DNA of 64,000 bases, from the NCBI GenBank assembly GCA_049115715.1, contig JAGDZQ010000003.1:62001-126000 (forward strand). The letters run 5' to 3'. The translations under genes and the position numbers were made by a program. Shown here one piece after another: positions 44,342-54,300 of the stretch; the first letter of the stretch is position 1, and each line of letters opens with the position of its first letter. This DNA comes from JAMZMI01 sp049115715 (GTDB lineage: Bacteria; Bacteroidota; Bacteroidia; Cytophagales; Cyclobacteriaceae). The notes under the pieces are model-generated. The model saw nothing but the letters and a program-made list of their open reading frames with translations. It had not been told where the DNA came from and made no database searches.

Positions 44342-44971
44342 TTAATACTTGTCTAATTTCTCTTTAAATGCTGCAGCTGTTTGGGTCAATTCTTCCTGAC
44401 TTTTGCCTTCTTTATACATCGCACTACCCATGCCTAAAGCGACTGCACCGGCTTCCATCCATTCTTCACAGTTATTCAGATCCACTCCACCCGTAGGGAT
44501 AAATTTAGCATGCTTAAGGGTAGCTCTCACCGCCTGCATATAAGGAATTCCAAGGCTATCGGCTGGAAATATTTTAACAAAGTCCGCTCCGTACATATCT
44601 GCCATATGCATTTCTGTTGGAGAAAAAGCCCCCATCATTACAGGCACATCGTGCTCTTTGGCTTCATCCATGATCTCTTTGCTTGTAAGTGGAGTCACCA
44701 GATAACTGGCTCCAGCTGCTATTGCTTCCTTTGCTTGCTCACCCGTTCTTATCGTCCCAACCCCTACTGTAATTTCCTTGTGCTTTTCAGCTATCTCTGA
44801 AACTACATCCAGACAACCGGGCGTATTATATGTAACTTCTATGACAGGTAATCCGCCCTTGCTTATTGCCTCAATCGATTCGATCAGACCATCAGATGAA
44901 CTGGCTCTTACGATGACCACCACCTTGGAACTGGCTACTGCCTCTAACACTTCTTGTTTCGTTTTTCTCAT
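44342..44971 (-). CDS. 2-keto-3-deoxy-6-phospho-gluconate/galactonate aldolase
   Basis: 209 residues, class I KDPG/KHG aldolase family. The Glu is in PVIEVTYNTPG, the Schiff-base Lys in DFVKIFPADS, and the phosphate loop in IPTGGVDLNN and ALGMGSAMY. It splits KDPG or KDPGal into pyruvate and glyceraldehyde 3-phosphate. It begins 4 bp after the kinase gene. The Eda and DgoA types cannot be told apart by eye; the galactonate dehydratase-like gene nearby favours KDPGal. Confidence 0.93.
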   Translation of the reverse strand: MRKTKQEVLEAVASSKVVVIVRASSSDGLIESIEAISKGGLPVIEVTYNTPGCLDVVSEIAEKHKEITVGVGTIRTGEQAKEAIAAGASYLVTPLTSKEIMDEAKEHDVPVMMGAFSPTEMHMADMYGADFVKIFPADSLGIPYMQAVRATLKHAKFIPTGGVDLNNCEEWMEAGAVALGMGSAMYKEGKSQEELTQTAAAFKEKLDKY

Positions 44972-44975
44972 CTGG

Positions 44976-46001
44976 TTATCGCTCTACATGTCCTGAAATA
45001 TGCCCATCTACCACGGTGTTGACTTCTGCCTCGCTTAGTAAACATAAATCCCCCGGCATGGTCTGCTGGAGAGCCGAAGCAGCTACAGCAAAATCAATCG
45101 TTTTCTTAAAATCCCAATCTTTGACATATCCGTGAATGAGTCCTGCAGCAAAGGCATCACCCCCACCAAATCGATCAATAATCTGTAAGTCAAAAGAGTT
45201 GCTGTAATGAAAACCTGTTCCATCATAGATAATTCCACCCCACTCGTTTTGAGATGCAGAGGTATGCTTTCTTATCGTGAATGCTACCTCATCAACTCCA
45301 AACTTCTCCTGCGCAAGCGGCATAAGCTCTTCACACCTTTCTTTTCCGGATGTCTTGGAAGATTCCATATCATACACATCTTTCAGAGAACCTTCATTTG
45401 CCAAAAGTACGTCTGTGTTTACCAATATTTGATCGAATATCTCTCTAGCCGCATCTCTATTTTGCCAAAGCTTTCTTCTGAAATTCAAATCGAAACTTAC
45501 TTTTACACCCAGTTTCTTTGCGACTTTGGCTGCCTTTATGGTCTCGTTTGCACAACTCGTGGATAGTGCAGGAGTAATCCCCGTAAGATGTATCCAATGC
45601 TTCCCTTCCAGTACCTTTTCCCAGTCGATTGCCCCTTCCTTTAGGTTTTGAATGGCTGAATTATCCCGGTCATATAATACCTTGGACGGTCGGATCGAGG
45701 CTCCATTTTCAATAAAGTAAATCCCAATTCTAGCTCCTTCACGAATCACATGCTCAGTGTGAATACCAAACTCTCGCATCAAGTTAACTGCCCCATCTCC
45801 CAATGAATTGTCGGGGAGCTGCGAAACAAACGAAATATCATGATCCCATTGAGCCATCGCAATGGCCACATTTGACTCTGCTCCCGCATAACCCAAAATA
45901 AGCTCTCCAGTTTTCACTAATCTTTGATGATTTTGGCTCGGCGTGAGTCTCAGCATTATTTCACCAAATGTCACTACTGAGCGTACTTTTTTCATTCCCA
46001 T
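44976..46001 (-). CDS. 2-keto-3-deoxy-gluconate/galactonate kinase, PfkB family
   Basis: 341 residues. PfkB-family motifs: GEIMLRLTP, ELILGYAGAESNVAIAMAQW, and the catalytic loop IDRFGGGDAFAAGLIHGY with the base Asp. It phosphorylates the 2-keto-3-deoxy sugar acid ahead of the aldolase. First of the minus-strand three-gene operon; a second Met two codons on is an equally good start. Confidence 0.93.
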   Translation of the reverse strand: MGMKKVRSVVTFGEIMLRLTPSQNHQRLVKTGELILGYAGAESNVAIAMAQWDHDISFVSQLPDNSLGDGAVNLMREFGIHTEHVIREGARIGIYFIENGASIRPSKVLYDRDNSAIQNLKEGAIDWEKVLEGKHWIHLTGITPALSTSCANETIKAAKVAKKLGVKVSFDLNFRRKLWQNRDAAREIFDQILVNTDVLLANEGSLKDVYDMESSKTSGKERCEELMPLAQEKFGVDEVAFTIRKHTSASQNEWGGIIYDGTGFHYSNSFDLQIIDRFGGGDAFAAGLIHGYVKDWDFKKTIDFAVAASALQQTMPGDLCLLSEAEVNTVVDGHISGHVER

Positions 46002-46510
46002 TTTTGTTTAATCTATTTGCTAGAAAGGTCGACCTAAGCTACTTCTGATTTTAGGTGAACTCAGACCTGATTTGCAGGGTGTTTGTGAATCCAAAAGTAT
46101 TCAATTAGAAGCTTTTGGATTCTGAAAAGTGCATAAAATCGTCAACTTTAACTAGAGATTAACTAAACATCCCATTACAAGCACAGTTAAACGAAGACCA
46201 TAATTGCAGAACACTCTATATTGTACCATTTATTATGAATTTGTTTAGTAGATTAATTTTATATTTCGTGATTGGACACTTTAAGCAAATAATCATAATG
46301 TTTTAACCTAATAGTTTCACCCTTCGTCGCGATCTTGTTTAATTCGTATTTTACCACTTTTTAGATATTTCGAAAGACCTCAACTCTAGATAAAACCTGA
46401 TTTTCAATCTATGAAAATACTTGGGTTCAATAGGGGATATTTCCTCTATTGGGTACTTAAGTTATGTAGATTCACTAATCGATATAAATTCAAATCAATC
46501 CTAACCTTTA
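46002..46510. promoter_or_regulatory. Divergent promoter region of the sugar-acid locus
   Basis: 509 bp with no gene, between kinase and transporter starts. It is AT-rich, so it very likely holds both promoters and operator sites. TATATTGTACC (46217-46227) resembles the TACATTGTACC ahead of the 29567 sulfatase. I could not fix a promoter with consensus spacing. Confidence 0.45.
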
Positions 46511-47824
46511 ATGAACAACAACCCTACTAAACCCACACGTAAGCGATTCGGTATCCTCGTTCTAATATTTATTACGGTGGTGATTAATTACATGGATCGG
46601 AGCAATATCTCGGTGGCTGCATTTGCCATAAGCGAGGAGCTAGAGCTATCCACCATACAAATGGGGTGGATTTTCTCGGCATTTGCAACTACATATGCCA
46701 TCCTCCAAATACCGGGAGGTGCTTTGGCCGATATTTTCAAGCCTCGCTTATTCTACTCTGTAATATTGACCTGCTGGTCGGTAGTCACACTGCTCCAGGG
46801 TTTTGCCAATTCATTGGCCACCTTGATAGGATATCGAGCAAGTATTGGTGTTTTCGAAGCTCCATCTTATCCTACTAATAACAAGATCGTGACAAGCTGG
46901 TTTCCAGAAAGCGAGCGTGCAAGTGCAATCGCGATCTATACATCGGGTCAGTATATTGGATTGGCCTTCCTCACTCCTGTTCTGGTAACTATTCAAAGCT
47001 ACATGGGATGGCGTGGTTTGTTTATTGTATCCGGAATCATCGGCATAGTTTGGGCAGGAATCTGGTATGTTTTCTATAGAGATCCAGAATCACACAAAAG
47101 TGTGAATGATGCAGAACTAGAGTACATAAGAGAAGGTGGAGGTGTATCACAAAACACCGATCCTGACAAAGTTGTCAATAAATTCGAATGGAGCAATCTT
47201 GTAAAAGCATTTTCCTATAAGAAGCTATGGGGAATTTATCTTGGTCAGTTTTGCATCGGAACCATGCTCGTATTCTTCCTCACCTGGTTTCCTACTTATT
47301 TGGTGAAATTTAGAGGGCTTGATTTTATCAAGTCTGGGTTTTTAGCCTCGATCCCTTTTCTTGCTGCTTTCGTCGGGATTCTCCTGTCTGGATTCGCTTC
47401 TGACTACATGGTCAAGAAAGGTTATTCGAACGAAATTGCCAGAAAAGCCCCTATACTCATAGGGCTTCTACTTTCTGTTTCGGTAGTGGGAGCAAATTAC
47501 ACCGACAGCACTTTCTTGATCATCATGTTTCTTGCCATTGCTTTCTTTGGAAATGGATTTGCATCTATCAATTGGGTATTCGTTTCCATCATGGCTCCTA
47601 AGAATTTGCTAGGATTAGTGGGAGGGGTTTTCAATGCTATTGGAAGTATTGCAGCTGTGCTTACCCCGATAGTCATTGGCTATCTGGTAGAAGATGGTGA
47701 TTTTAGACCTGCTCTTATTTATGTCTCTGTAGTTGCGGTGATTGGCTTCTTCAGCTATGTCTTCTTAGTTGGAAAGGTCGAACGACTCGGCACGGAAGAG
47801 GAATCAGAAGTTCAAGTTTCATAA
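46511..47824 (+). CDS. MFS transporter, anion:cation symporter type (sugar acid)
   Basis: 437 residues with twelve hydrophobic helices. Family marks: INYMDRSNISVAAFAISEEL, QMGWIFSAFATTYAILQIPG, GGALADIFKPR, and FLTWFPTYLV in the second half. This is the ACS group of galactonate, glucarate and hexuronate transporters. It is 11 bp ahead of the dehydratase gene and divergent from the kinase operon, so it probably imports galactonate or a related acid. Confidence 0.92.
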   Translation: MNNNPTKPTRKRFGILVLIFITVVINYMDRSNISVAAFAISEELELSTIQMGWIFSAFATTYAILQIPGGALADIFKPRLFYSVILTCWSVVTLLQGFANSLATLIGYRASIGVFEAPSYPTNNKIVTSWFPESERASAIAIYTSGQYIGLAFLTPVLVTIQSYMGWRGLFIVSGIIGIVWAGIWYVFYRDPESHKSVNDAELEYIREGGGVSQNTDPDKVVNKFEWSNLVKAFSYKKLWGIYLGQFCIGTMLVFFLTWFPTYLVKFRGLDFIKSGFLASIPFLAAFVGILLSGFASDYMVKKGYSNEIARKAPILIGLLLSVSVVGANYTDSTFLIIMFLAIAFFGNGFASINWVFVSIMAPKNLLGLVGGVFNAIGSIAAVLTPIVIGYLVEDGDFRPALIYVSVVAVIGFFSYVFLVGKVERLGTEEESEVQVS

Positions 47825-47835
47825 ATAGCATTCAA

Positions 47836-48996
47836 ATGAAAATAACAGATATAAAAACATTTCCAACGAACGTTGGTCGAAGCGTCCAGCTAGTAGTGAA
47901 AGTCGAGACAGATTCGGGCATTTATGGCTGGGGAGCATCCGGGCTTAGCACACGAGAGCTGGCTGTTGTCGGAGCTATTCAGCACTTCAAGCTGCTTTTG
48001 ATCGGAAGAGATCCATTTCAGATCGGTGCACTCTGGCAAGAGCTTTACAGAGGACAATACTTCGAAGGAGGTAGAGTGTTGACCGCTGCGCAATCTGCCA
48101 TAGATATCGCGCTCCATGATATAAAAGGAAAAGCTCTTGAAGTGCCTATCTACGAACTGCTGGGTGGCAAGCAGCGCGATTACGTGGATTGCTTTGCCTC
48201 ACTGAGGTTTAGCACGCAGGATGAGCTGATGGATCGAGCAAGAATCTTAGTGAAAAACGGATGGAATATGCTTCGCTTAGCTCCTGCCGTATACGAATCC
48301 AGTGATGTGCCTGGATTATTTGAGCCAAGAGAATCGATTAATGTACTTGCTAAGTGGCTCACCGAGCTAAGAAAAGAAGTCGGTACTGAAATCACGATTG
48401 GCATTGACTACCATCACAGACTGACAAGCGCCGAAACGTATTCTTTCATTCAAAGAATGCCTGCCGGAACACTGGACTTTATCGAAGAGCCAATCCGAGA
48501 TGAAACTCCCGAAGCTTACGAAAGTCTCAGAAAAATGATAGATGTGCCATTCGCCATAGGCGAGGAATTTGCCAGCAAATGGCAGTATCTACCCTACATA
48601 GAGCGAGGTATTACACAGTTTGCTCGAATAGATGTTTGCAATGTTGGTGGACTCACAGAAGCTATGAAGGTAGCTTCCATGGCTGAAGCTCATTACATAG
48701 ATCTAATGCCGCATAATCCTCTTGGGCCTATCTGTACTGCAGCAACCATACATCTGGCTGCTGCATGTCCTAATTTTAGTTGGCTAGAGGAAATTAACAA
48801 CCCTGGCGAGCAACATGATACCAACTTACCAGAATACTACCCTGTGCAACCAAAAATCGAAGGAAACAGATACCCTGTTCCCACAGAGCCGGGTTTGGGA
48901 GTGGAATTCAACGAAGAATTGGCATTGAGTAAACCATTCGAACTAGCACAGGTGCCCACTCTTAGGAGAGGGGATGGCTCTATCAACAACTGGTAA
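47836..48996 (+). CDS. Mandelate racemase/enolase superfamily sugar-acid dehydratase (galactonate dehydratase-like)
   Basis: 386 residues. Metal and acid/base residues of the galactonate dehydratase group are visible: IGIDYHHR (Asp and His), LDFIEEP (Glu), FAIGEEF (Glu) and LMPHNPLGPI (His). The ends KITDIKTFP and EPGLGVEFNEEL...GDGSINNW also match that group. It should convert D-galactonate (or a near relative) to the 2-keto-3-deoxy acid used by the divergent kinase. Other sugar-acid dehydratases of the superfamily remain possible. Confidence 0.88.
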   Translation: MKITDIKTFPTNVGRSVQLVVKVETDSGIYGWGASGLSTRELAVVGAIQHFKLLLIGRDPFQIGALWQELYRGQYFEGGRVLTAAQSAIDIALHDIKGKALEVPIYELLGGKQRDYVDCFASLRFSTQDELMDRARILVKNGWNMLRLAPAVYESSDVPGLFEPRESINVLAKWLTELRKEVGTEITIGIDYHHRLTSAETYSFIQRMPAGTLDFIEEPIRDETPEAYESLRKMIDVPFAIGEEFASKWQYLPYIERGITQFARIDVCNVGGLTEAMKVASMAEAHYIDLMPHNPLGPICTAATIHLAAACPNFSWLEEINNPGEQHDTNLPEYYPVQPKIEGNRYPVPTEPGLGVEFNEELALSKPFELAQVPTLRRGDGSINNW

Positions 48997-49360
48997 TTAA
49001 AGCCAATAATCGGAGGTTGCCTTCTTGCGGCGACCTTCGATCTATAGCACAATTCATTTCGCGTTTTGAATACAAAATTGGGTTTCCTTCCATTTTAGGA
49101 AGAAAACGCCAAGACCCTACACCTAAGTCAGAAGTTATAAAATCTGCCCCCTGTTTTCGCGACGAAACCACCACTTCGTTTAATTTCACGAGAATTAATT
49201 TTGCTACTTACTGATATGCCTAATAATTAGCTAAGACCTTGGATGTCTCTTCAATGAGTATTTGAGGCTCAGTTCTCCGTTTAATCTGCTAAGGAGTTGA
49301 TCCTTATCTGAGGTAATATTTTTCAAAGTATCAATAAACGTTAAAGAAAATTAGACTTGT
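48997..49360. other. Gene-free stretch after the dehydratase gene
   Basis: 364 bp. An 8-bp stem with one G-T pair (49014-49021/49029-49036, 7-base loop) follows the dehydratase stop by 17 bp and may end the transcript, though no T-run follows. The remainder has no ORF I trust, and leads into the 49361 gene. Confidence 0.4.
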
Positions 49361-51487
49361 ATGAAAAGACCTGTTTTATCCCTGATAGTGGTGTTCCTTT
49401 TTTTATCAGTAAGCGCGACAGACTATTACGTCTCAAAAGATGGAAATGATAGCAATGCCGGAACTGAAGCAGAGCCCTTTCTTACCATTGGAAGGGCCGC
49501 TGATATCATGGTAGCTGGAGACGTTTGTTATATAAAATCAGGGACTTATCGCGAGACCATTTCTCCTGCCAATAGCGGGTCTGCTGGCAATCCTATTGTA
49601 TTTAAATCTTTTGAAACTGATACCGTGCTGGTTTCTGCTACGGAAGTCGTTGAAAACTGGGAAGTTCACAAAGGCAACATTTATAAAGCCTCCGCCACAA
49701 TGCCTCTTGGAGTGCAAAGAAATATGCTTTACGCCGGGAATAGAGCTATGGACATTGCAAGGTGGCCAAACAACGTAGATGGTGATCCATTCACTTTGGA
49801 AGCTGAGCTTGTCACCAACGGATCCGGCTCTCACATCGAAAGCGACGAGCTTCAAAACATCAATTGGACCGACGGATACATGTGGTACCTCGGAGGGCAC
49901 TCTGGAGCAAGCTGGACAAGAAGAGTGACTTCCTCCTCTTCAAATAGAATAGATTTTGTAGGTGTGGATATCACAAAATGGCCATTTACTCCGCACAACC
50001 CCACCATAGTGAGAAACGATAATAGAGGACGATTTTTCCTCTTCGGAAAGCTTGAAGCACTCGATCACGAAGGAGAATGGTACTATGATAGTTCTAGCAA
50101 AGTTGTCTATTTCAATGCTTGGGATAACAAAGATCCTAACACATTCAAAACAGAGGTATCGTTTAGAAAAGAGGCCATTTTGATTACCAAAGACTATATA
50201 GAAATTGATGGACTCCATGTTTTTGGGGGTTCTGTAGAGCTGGAAGGTGACAATTGCGTGTTGAAAAATTGCTTTATAAAATATGGTTTCCAATCTCTCG
50301 ATGAACTTGACAACACAGATGCCCAAATGGCAAATGGTTCAATCAACGTACACGGCAGTAACACGCTCGTAGAAAGGAATCTGGTCGAATCAGGATCAAG
50401 TAACGGGATTGCCATGCTATTTTTCTGGAAAGGAAGTAAGGACAATACCATCAACAATAATATCATAAGAAACTTCAATACCATAGGCATACATTCCAAT
50501 GGCATCCGGTCTAACACTCCTGGCACGACCATCACCAACAACACTGTTTACAAATGCGGTAGAGACGGCATCTATACCAGCGGAGCTAATGCCAATGTGA
50601 GCTATAATGATGTGTATGAATGCATGCAGATTACCAACGATGGGGGCGTTTTCTATACAGTAGGGAATAGCAGTGATAAAAACTCAGTGATCCATCACAA
50701 CTGGTTTCATGATTCGCAAGGGCCTGATTATGCAGACGGAAGAGCTGCAGGCATCTACCTGGACAATGACAGCAAGGGCTATGATGTGCATCACAACATG
50801 GTTTGGAATGTGACCTGGACTGGTATCCAAATCAACTGGGACAACTGGAACCTTGGGATTTACAACAACAGTCTTTATGACATTGACGGGGCTATGGGAC
50901 GATGGGAAAACGGCCGAACGATTGACAACATCAATATCTACAACAATTACGCAAGCGAAGGTGAATGGATCGGAACGGATGTCAAAAACAATATTATTGA
51001 CGAGGATAGTCCTTTCACTTCTTTTTCAGAGAAGGACTTTACACCACGATCTTCGTCCGGTCTAGTCGACACAGGAATAGAAGTAGACGGAATCACAGAT
51101 GGATTCATTGGACCAAAACCAGACATAGGGGCTTACGAGTCTGGCGATGATCATTGGATTCCGGGAACCGATTGGTTTGTCGCAGAATCAATGGGAGAAC
51201 AAGAAGAGGAGGAGGAAGAAGAAGAGGACGTTCTGGCCAATCTATCATTGGTGAAAAATCTGGTGTTTCCCAATCCTGTTGAGAGCAACCTAAACTTGAA
51301 CTGGTCGGTACTGGAGAATAGTGAAGTCACCCTTTCACTTTATAACTATAATGGACAAAAAGTCCTTGAGAGAAGCATAATCAAAGGAGATCGATCGATA
51401 AATCTATCGAGTATCCATTTTGGAATGTATTTCCTAAGAGTACAGGACGGCAATACAATTCATCAATCCAAAATATTGAAGAAGTAG
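49361..51487 (+). CDS. Secreted right-handed beta-helix protein with T9SS sorting tail
   Basis: 708 residues with a signal peptide (LSLIVVFLFLSVSATD). It starts YYVSKDGNDSNAGTEAEPF (DUF1565-like), then a pectate-lyase-type parallel beta-helix with an inserted domain (about 95-270) and coils rich in NN and HxN (DGIYTSGANANVSYNDVYEC). A poly-Glu linker (about residue 612) leads to a Por secretion tail (NLVFPNPVESNLNLNWSV, then GMYFLRVQDG...KILKK). So it is exported by type IX secretion. Likely a glycan lyase or hydrolase; the CAZy family is not decided by eye. A single gene between sugar-acid and housekeeping loci. Confidence 0.85.
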   Translation: MKRPVLSLIVVFLFLSVSATDYYVSKDGNDSNAGTEAEPFLTIGRAADIMVAGDVCYIKSGTYRETISPANSGSAGNPIVFKSFETDTVLVSATEVVENWEVHKGNIYKASATMPLGVQRNMLYAGNRAMDIARWPNNVDGDPFTLEAELVTNGSGSHIESDELQNINWTDGYMWYLGGHSGASWTRRVTSSSSNRIDFVGVDITKWPFTPHNPTIVRNDNRGRFFLFGKLEALDHEGEWYYDSSSKVVYFNAWDNKDPNTFKTEVSFRKEAILITKDYIEIDGLHVFGGSVELEGDNCVLKNCFIKYGFQSLDELDNTDAQMANGSINVHGSNTLVERNLVESGSSNGIAMLFFWKGSKDNTINNNIIRNFNTIGIHSNGIRSNTPGTTITNNTVYKCGRDGIYTSGANANVSYNDVYECMQITNDGGVFYTVGNSSDKNSVIHHNWFHDSQGPDYADGRAAGIYLDNDSKGYDVHHNMVWNVTWTGIQINWDNWNLGIYNNSLYDIDGAMGRWENGRTIDNINIYNNYASEGEWIGTDVKNNIIDEDSPFTSFSEKDFTPRSSSGLVDTGIEVDGITDGFIGPKPDIGAYESGDDHWIPGTDWFVAESMGEQEEEEEEEEDVLANLSLVKNLVFPNPVESNLNLNWSVLENSEVTLSLYNYNGQKVLERSIIKGDRSINLSSIHFGMYFLRVQDGNTIHQSKILKK

Positions 51488-51519
51488 ATAGATTGAGAAT
51501 ATTAAGCACTGGAGAGTGG

Positions 51520-52260
51520 CTAAGCTCTCTGGCGCGTTACTTCATAAAGCACCATCCCGGCAGCAGCGGACACATTTAGAGAAGCGATTTTACCCGTCAT
51601 AGGAATGCTGGCCACCACATCGGACATTGCGAGTAAATCAGATGAAACACCTTCCTCTTCATTACCCATAATGATTGCAGTTGGACCTGTGAGATCCGTG
51701 TAAGCTATTTGCTTGTTTCCTTTCTCCGAGCAAGAAATAATACTCAGACCCGAGTCCTTCAAAAGACGAATCACATCTGAAAGATTCCGCTCTCTGCATA
51801 CAGGAATGAAGTTCAGCGCGCCTGCAGACGTTTTTACCGCATCGGGATTGATTTGAGCACCGTTCCTCGTTGGAATTACGATTGCATTCGCACCCATGCA
51901 CTCAGCTGATCTTGCGATTGCACCAAAATTCCTTACATCAGTGATTCGATCCAAAACCAATATCAGCGGAACTTTCCCTTCTTCATAAAGGACTGGAACA
52001 ACTTGTTCCAAGCTGTGATACTTCACAGGGGATACGAATGCTACGACTCCTTGGTGATTCTTACGTGTAAACTTGTTGATCTTTTCGAGTGGTACTGTAG
52101 AAACAGGAATCGTATACTTGTGGGCAAGTGTTTGCAATTCTTTGAAGAGCTCTCCCTTGAGTCCCTTCTGCATGAAAATTTTCTCCAGATCTTTACCAGA
52201 CTCTATGGTCTCGATAACTGCACGGATACCAAATATGAAATTATCAAACTGTCTTGCCAT
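51520..52260 (-). CDS. rlmB: TrmH/SpoU family 23S rRNA 2'-O-methyltransferase (RlmB-like)
   Basis: 246 residues. N-terminal substrate-binding domain (FGIRAVIETIESGKDLEKIF), then SPOUT motifs 1-3: NFGAIARSAECMGANAIVIP, AIIMGNEEEGVS and IPMTGKIASLNVSAAAGMVL. RlmB methylates G2251 of 23S rRNA. It follows the GWxTD gene by 2 bp on the same strand. Confidence 0.92.
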   Translation of the reverse strand: MARQFDNFIFGIRAVIETIESGKDLEKIFMQKGLKGELFKELQTLAHKYTIPVSTVPLEKINKFTRKNHQGVVAFVSPVKYHSLEQVVPVLYEEGKVPLILVLDRITDVRNFGAIARSAECMGANAIVIPTRNGAQINPDAVKTSAGALNFIPVCRERNLSDVIRLLKDSGLSIISCSEKGNKQIAYTDLTGPTAIIMGNEEEGVSSDLLAMSDVVASIPMTGKIASLNVSAAAGMVLYEVTRQRA

Positions 52261-52262
52261 GA

Positions 52263-53417
52263 TTACTGCGTTCGGATTTTACCTACACGTTCATACCATA
52301 TATTTTCATACTTGATATCTCGTCTGAGGGAATAGAAAGAAGGCGCAAATAGAGTGGAAATCTTGATGAATTCAAATTCCAGGTCATCCCCATATTTCCA
52401 GATTTCTCCCCTCTTGGATTTGATAACCTCCTGAGGTTTGCCAAAAACGATATAAAGGACTCCCCTGTCCGTTTTCCATCCTCTTTTAAAATCAGTAAAT
52501 AAAATATTACTCGCCTCTACTTTTCTATAATAAGACCGAATAGCCTGCTTTGCCAAAAACTTCCCTCCATAAGTATTGATCCAAAACTGCTCAAAAACTC
52601 TCTTCGTATCTATCCCGGATCGCAAAGACTTCATCTCGCTATCAGTCGTGATATACTGCAATGGTCCGACTAACTCATCCAACCGCTTACTTTTCGGGTA
52701 ATAGCCTGGCACTTTGAGAACCGTAATCCCATTTCTATCCAAAGAGTCCTTCTGCAAGAGGTAAAAGTTATCAAGCTCAAGATTGCTAATAGCTGCTTCA
52801 AAAAAATAAGAAGAATCAATATTGAAGGTTGGCGCCAAAGGCTTCATCTGTCCCATAGCAGGGTCGGCACCTATGAATTCATGAGAATACTGATAGGCAT
52901 GATACCGTTCATCATCCGCATTCATTTCTAACCCTTTTGAGATGATATATGAATCTAGAACCGGCAAACCATCCTCATCTGTTGGATGAAAATCAGGAAA
53001 GCCAAGAGGTGAGTCCAGCAAAACATCAAACAGATATTGATAGCCACTGCCCAAATCTTCGAAAGCAAAAACAATTAAATCAGCACCATTCTCAATCTTG
53101 AATTGGACTTGTGCCGTTACCCTCGCAGGCCATATGCGCAAACTATCTATGTGGTAATTGGTCAGTGAATCATGAACTTCACTTGCATACCCCGATTGCG
53201 TGATCAGATTTGTCTTCCATATCTTGGCTGTATCTGCTCTTACTTCATAGAAAATGGTATAAACATCCGCTTTCTCAACCACTCGATACTTAAACCTTAC
53301 ATCAGCATTTAAATCATACTGATAAGCCATATTGATCTTAGTCAAATCCAACGCAGTTGCAAACGGGCCCACTAGCAAAAACAATAGTGCGGCTATGTAT
53401 ATTTTAGATCCTTTCAT
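52263..53417 (-). CDS. GWxTD domain-containing protein, secreted
   Basis: 384 residues from the Met at 53417, which begins a signal peptide (SKIYIAALLFLLVGPFATA); another Met seven codons up (53438) is possible. The C-terminal third has the GWxTD block (DFKRGWKTDRGVLYIVFGKP, then IWKYGDDLEFEFI), with FEQFWINTYGGKFLAKQAIR before it. These are Bacteroidota/Chlorobi proteins of unknown function. Paired with the rlmB gene. Confidence 0.88.
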   Translation of the reverse strand: MKGSKIYIAALLFLLVGPFATALDLTKINMAYQYDLNADVRFKYRVVEKADVYTIFYEVRADTAKIWKTNLITQSGYASEVHDSLTNYHIDSLRIWPARVTAQVQFKIENGADLIVFAFEDLGSGYQYLFDVLLDSPLGFPDFHPTDEDGLPVLDSYIISKGLEMNADDERYHAYQYSHEFIGADPAMGQMKPLAPTFNIDSSYFFEAAISNLELDNFYLLQKDSLDRNGITVLKVPGYYPKSKRLDELVGPLQYITTDSEMKSLRSGIDTKRVFEQFWINTYGGKFLAKQAIRSYYRKVEASNILFTDFKRGWKTDRGVLYIVFGKPQEVIKSKRGEIWKYGDDLEFEFIKISTLFAPSFYSLRRDIKYENIWYERVGKIRTQ

Positions 53418-53467
53418 TTCGGTGAAAAAGTTAACCATTATTTGGTTTCTTTGTTGAAAAAAATAGC

Positions 53468-54238
53468 ATGAGTGTATATACTACAGAAATCGCTTCTGAC
53501 AAGATTCCCTCAGATAACCCGATACATCAACGGTTGTTAAAGGCATATCATGTTGCTGTCGATTATGTAAAGGGCGATTTACTTGAGTTGGGATGCGGCG
53601 AAGGCAGGGGTGTTGACCTATTGGCTCCCAAAGCGGATAGCTATCTTGGTCTTGATAAAATTCAAGAGATTGTCCAGAACCTAACCAATCAATATCCTAA
53701 ATACGATTTTCAAAGCAGTGTTTTTCCTCCTATTGCATTGCCTGACAATAGCTTTGACAGCATAGCCACGTTTCAGGTAATCGAGCATATTCAGAATGAT
53801 GAATTGTACCTCAAAGAAATTCATAGAATATTAAGACCTGGCGGAACAGCTCTCATCTCTACACCAAATATCAAGATGACGCTCTCCAGAAACCCGTGGC
53901 ACACTAGAGAGTATACTGCAGATCAATTGAAAACGCTCGCATCGAAGTATTTCTCCGAGGTAGAGATGAAAGGCATTGCGGGGAGCGAACGTGTGATGGA
54001 ATATCACGAACAAAACAGAGCTTCTGTCAACAAAATCATGAAGTACGATTTTCTTAATTTACAATACAGGCTTCCGGCTGCTCTCTTGAGGGTTCCATAT
54101 GATTATTTGAATAGAAAAAACAGAAATTCTCTTCAGGATCAGTCCAATGACTTGGTAAAATCAATCAATCAGGATGATTACTTTTTGAACGAGCAGGATG
54201 ACAAAAATCTGGATCTGTTTATGATTGTGAAAAAGTGA
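53468..54238 (+). CDS. Class I SAM-dependent methyltransferase
   Basis: 256 residues. SAM motif I is DLLELGCGEGRGVDLL, with an acidic motif II (YLGLDKIQEIV) and post-motif FDSIATFQVIEHIQND, LRPGGTALISTPN. This is the methyltransferase 11 type; the substrate is unknown. It is divergent from the GWxTD gene with about a 30-50 bp gap. Confidence 0.9.
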   Translation: MSVYTTEIASDKIPSDNPIHQRLLKAYHVAVDYVKGDLLELGCGEGRGVDLLAPKADSYLGLDKIQEIVQNLTNQYPKYDFQSSVFPPIALPDNSFDSIATFQVIEHIQNDELYLKEIHRILRPGGTALISTPNIKMTLSRNPWHTREYTADQLKTLASKYFSEVEMKGIAGSERVMEYHEQNRASVNKIMKYDFLNLQYRLPAALLRVPYDYLNRKNRNSLQDQSNDLVKSINQDDYFLNEQDDKNLDLFMIVKK

Positions 54239-54300
54239 ACCTTCTGACCTTTCAAAAGGTTAGATTGATGATATTTTTATCCATTTAAAAACACTAAAAA

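Noticed and set aside
43281..46001. KDG genes as an alginate or pectin pathway
   Set aside because: No alginate lyase, DEH reductase or uronate isomerase is present; the dehydratase-like gene and lactonase favour galactonate.
46240..46267. Bacteroidota promoter (TTTG ... TATATTTC) ahead of the MFS gene
   Set aside because: The 16-base spacing is shorter than the usual about 19 bases and the region is AT-rich, so chance is likely.
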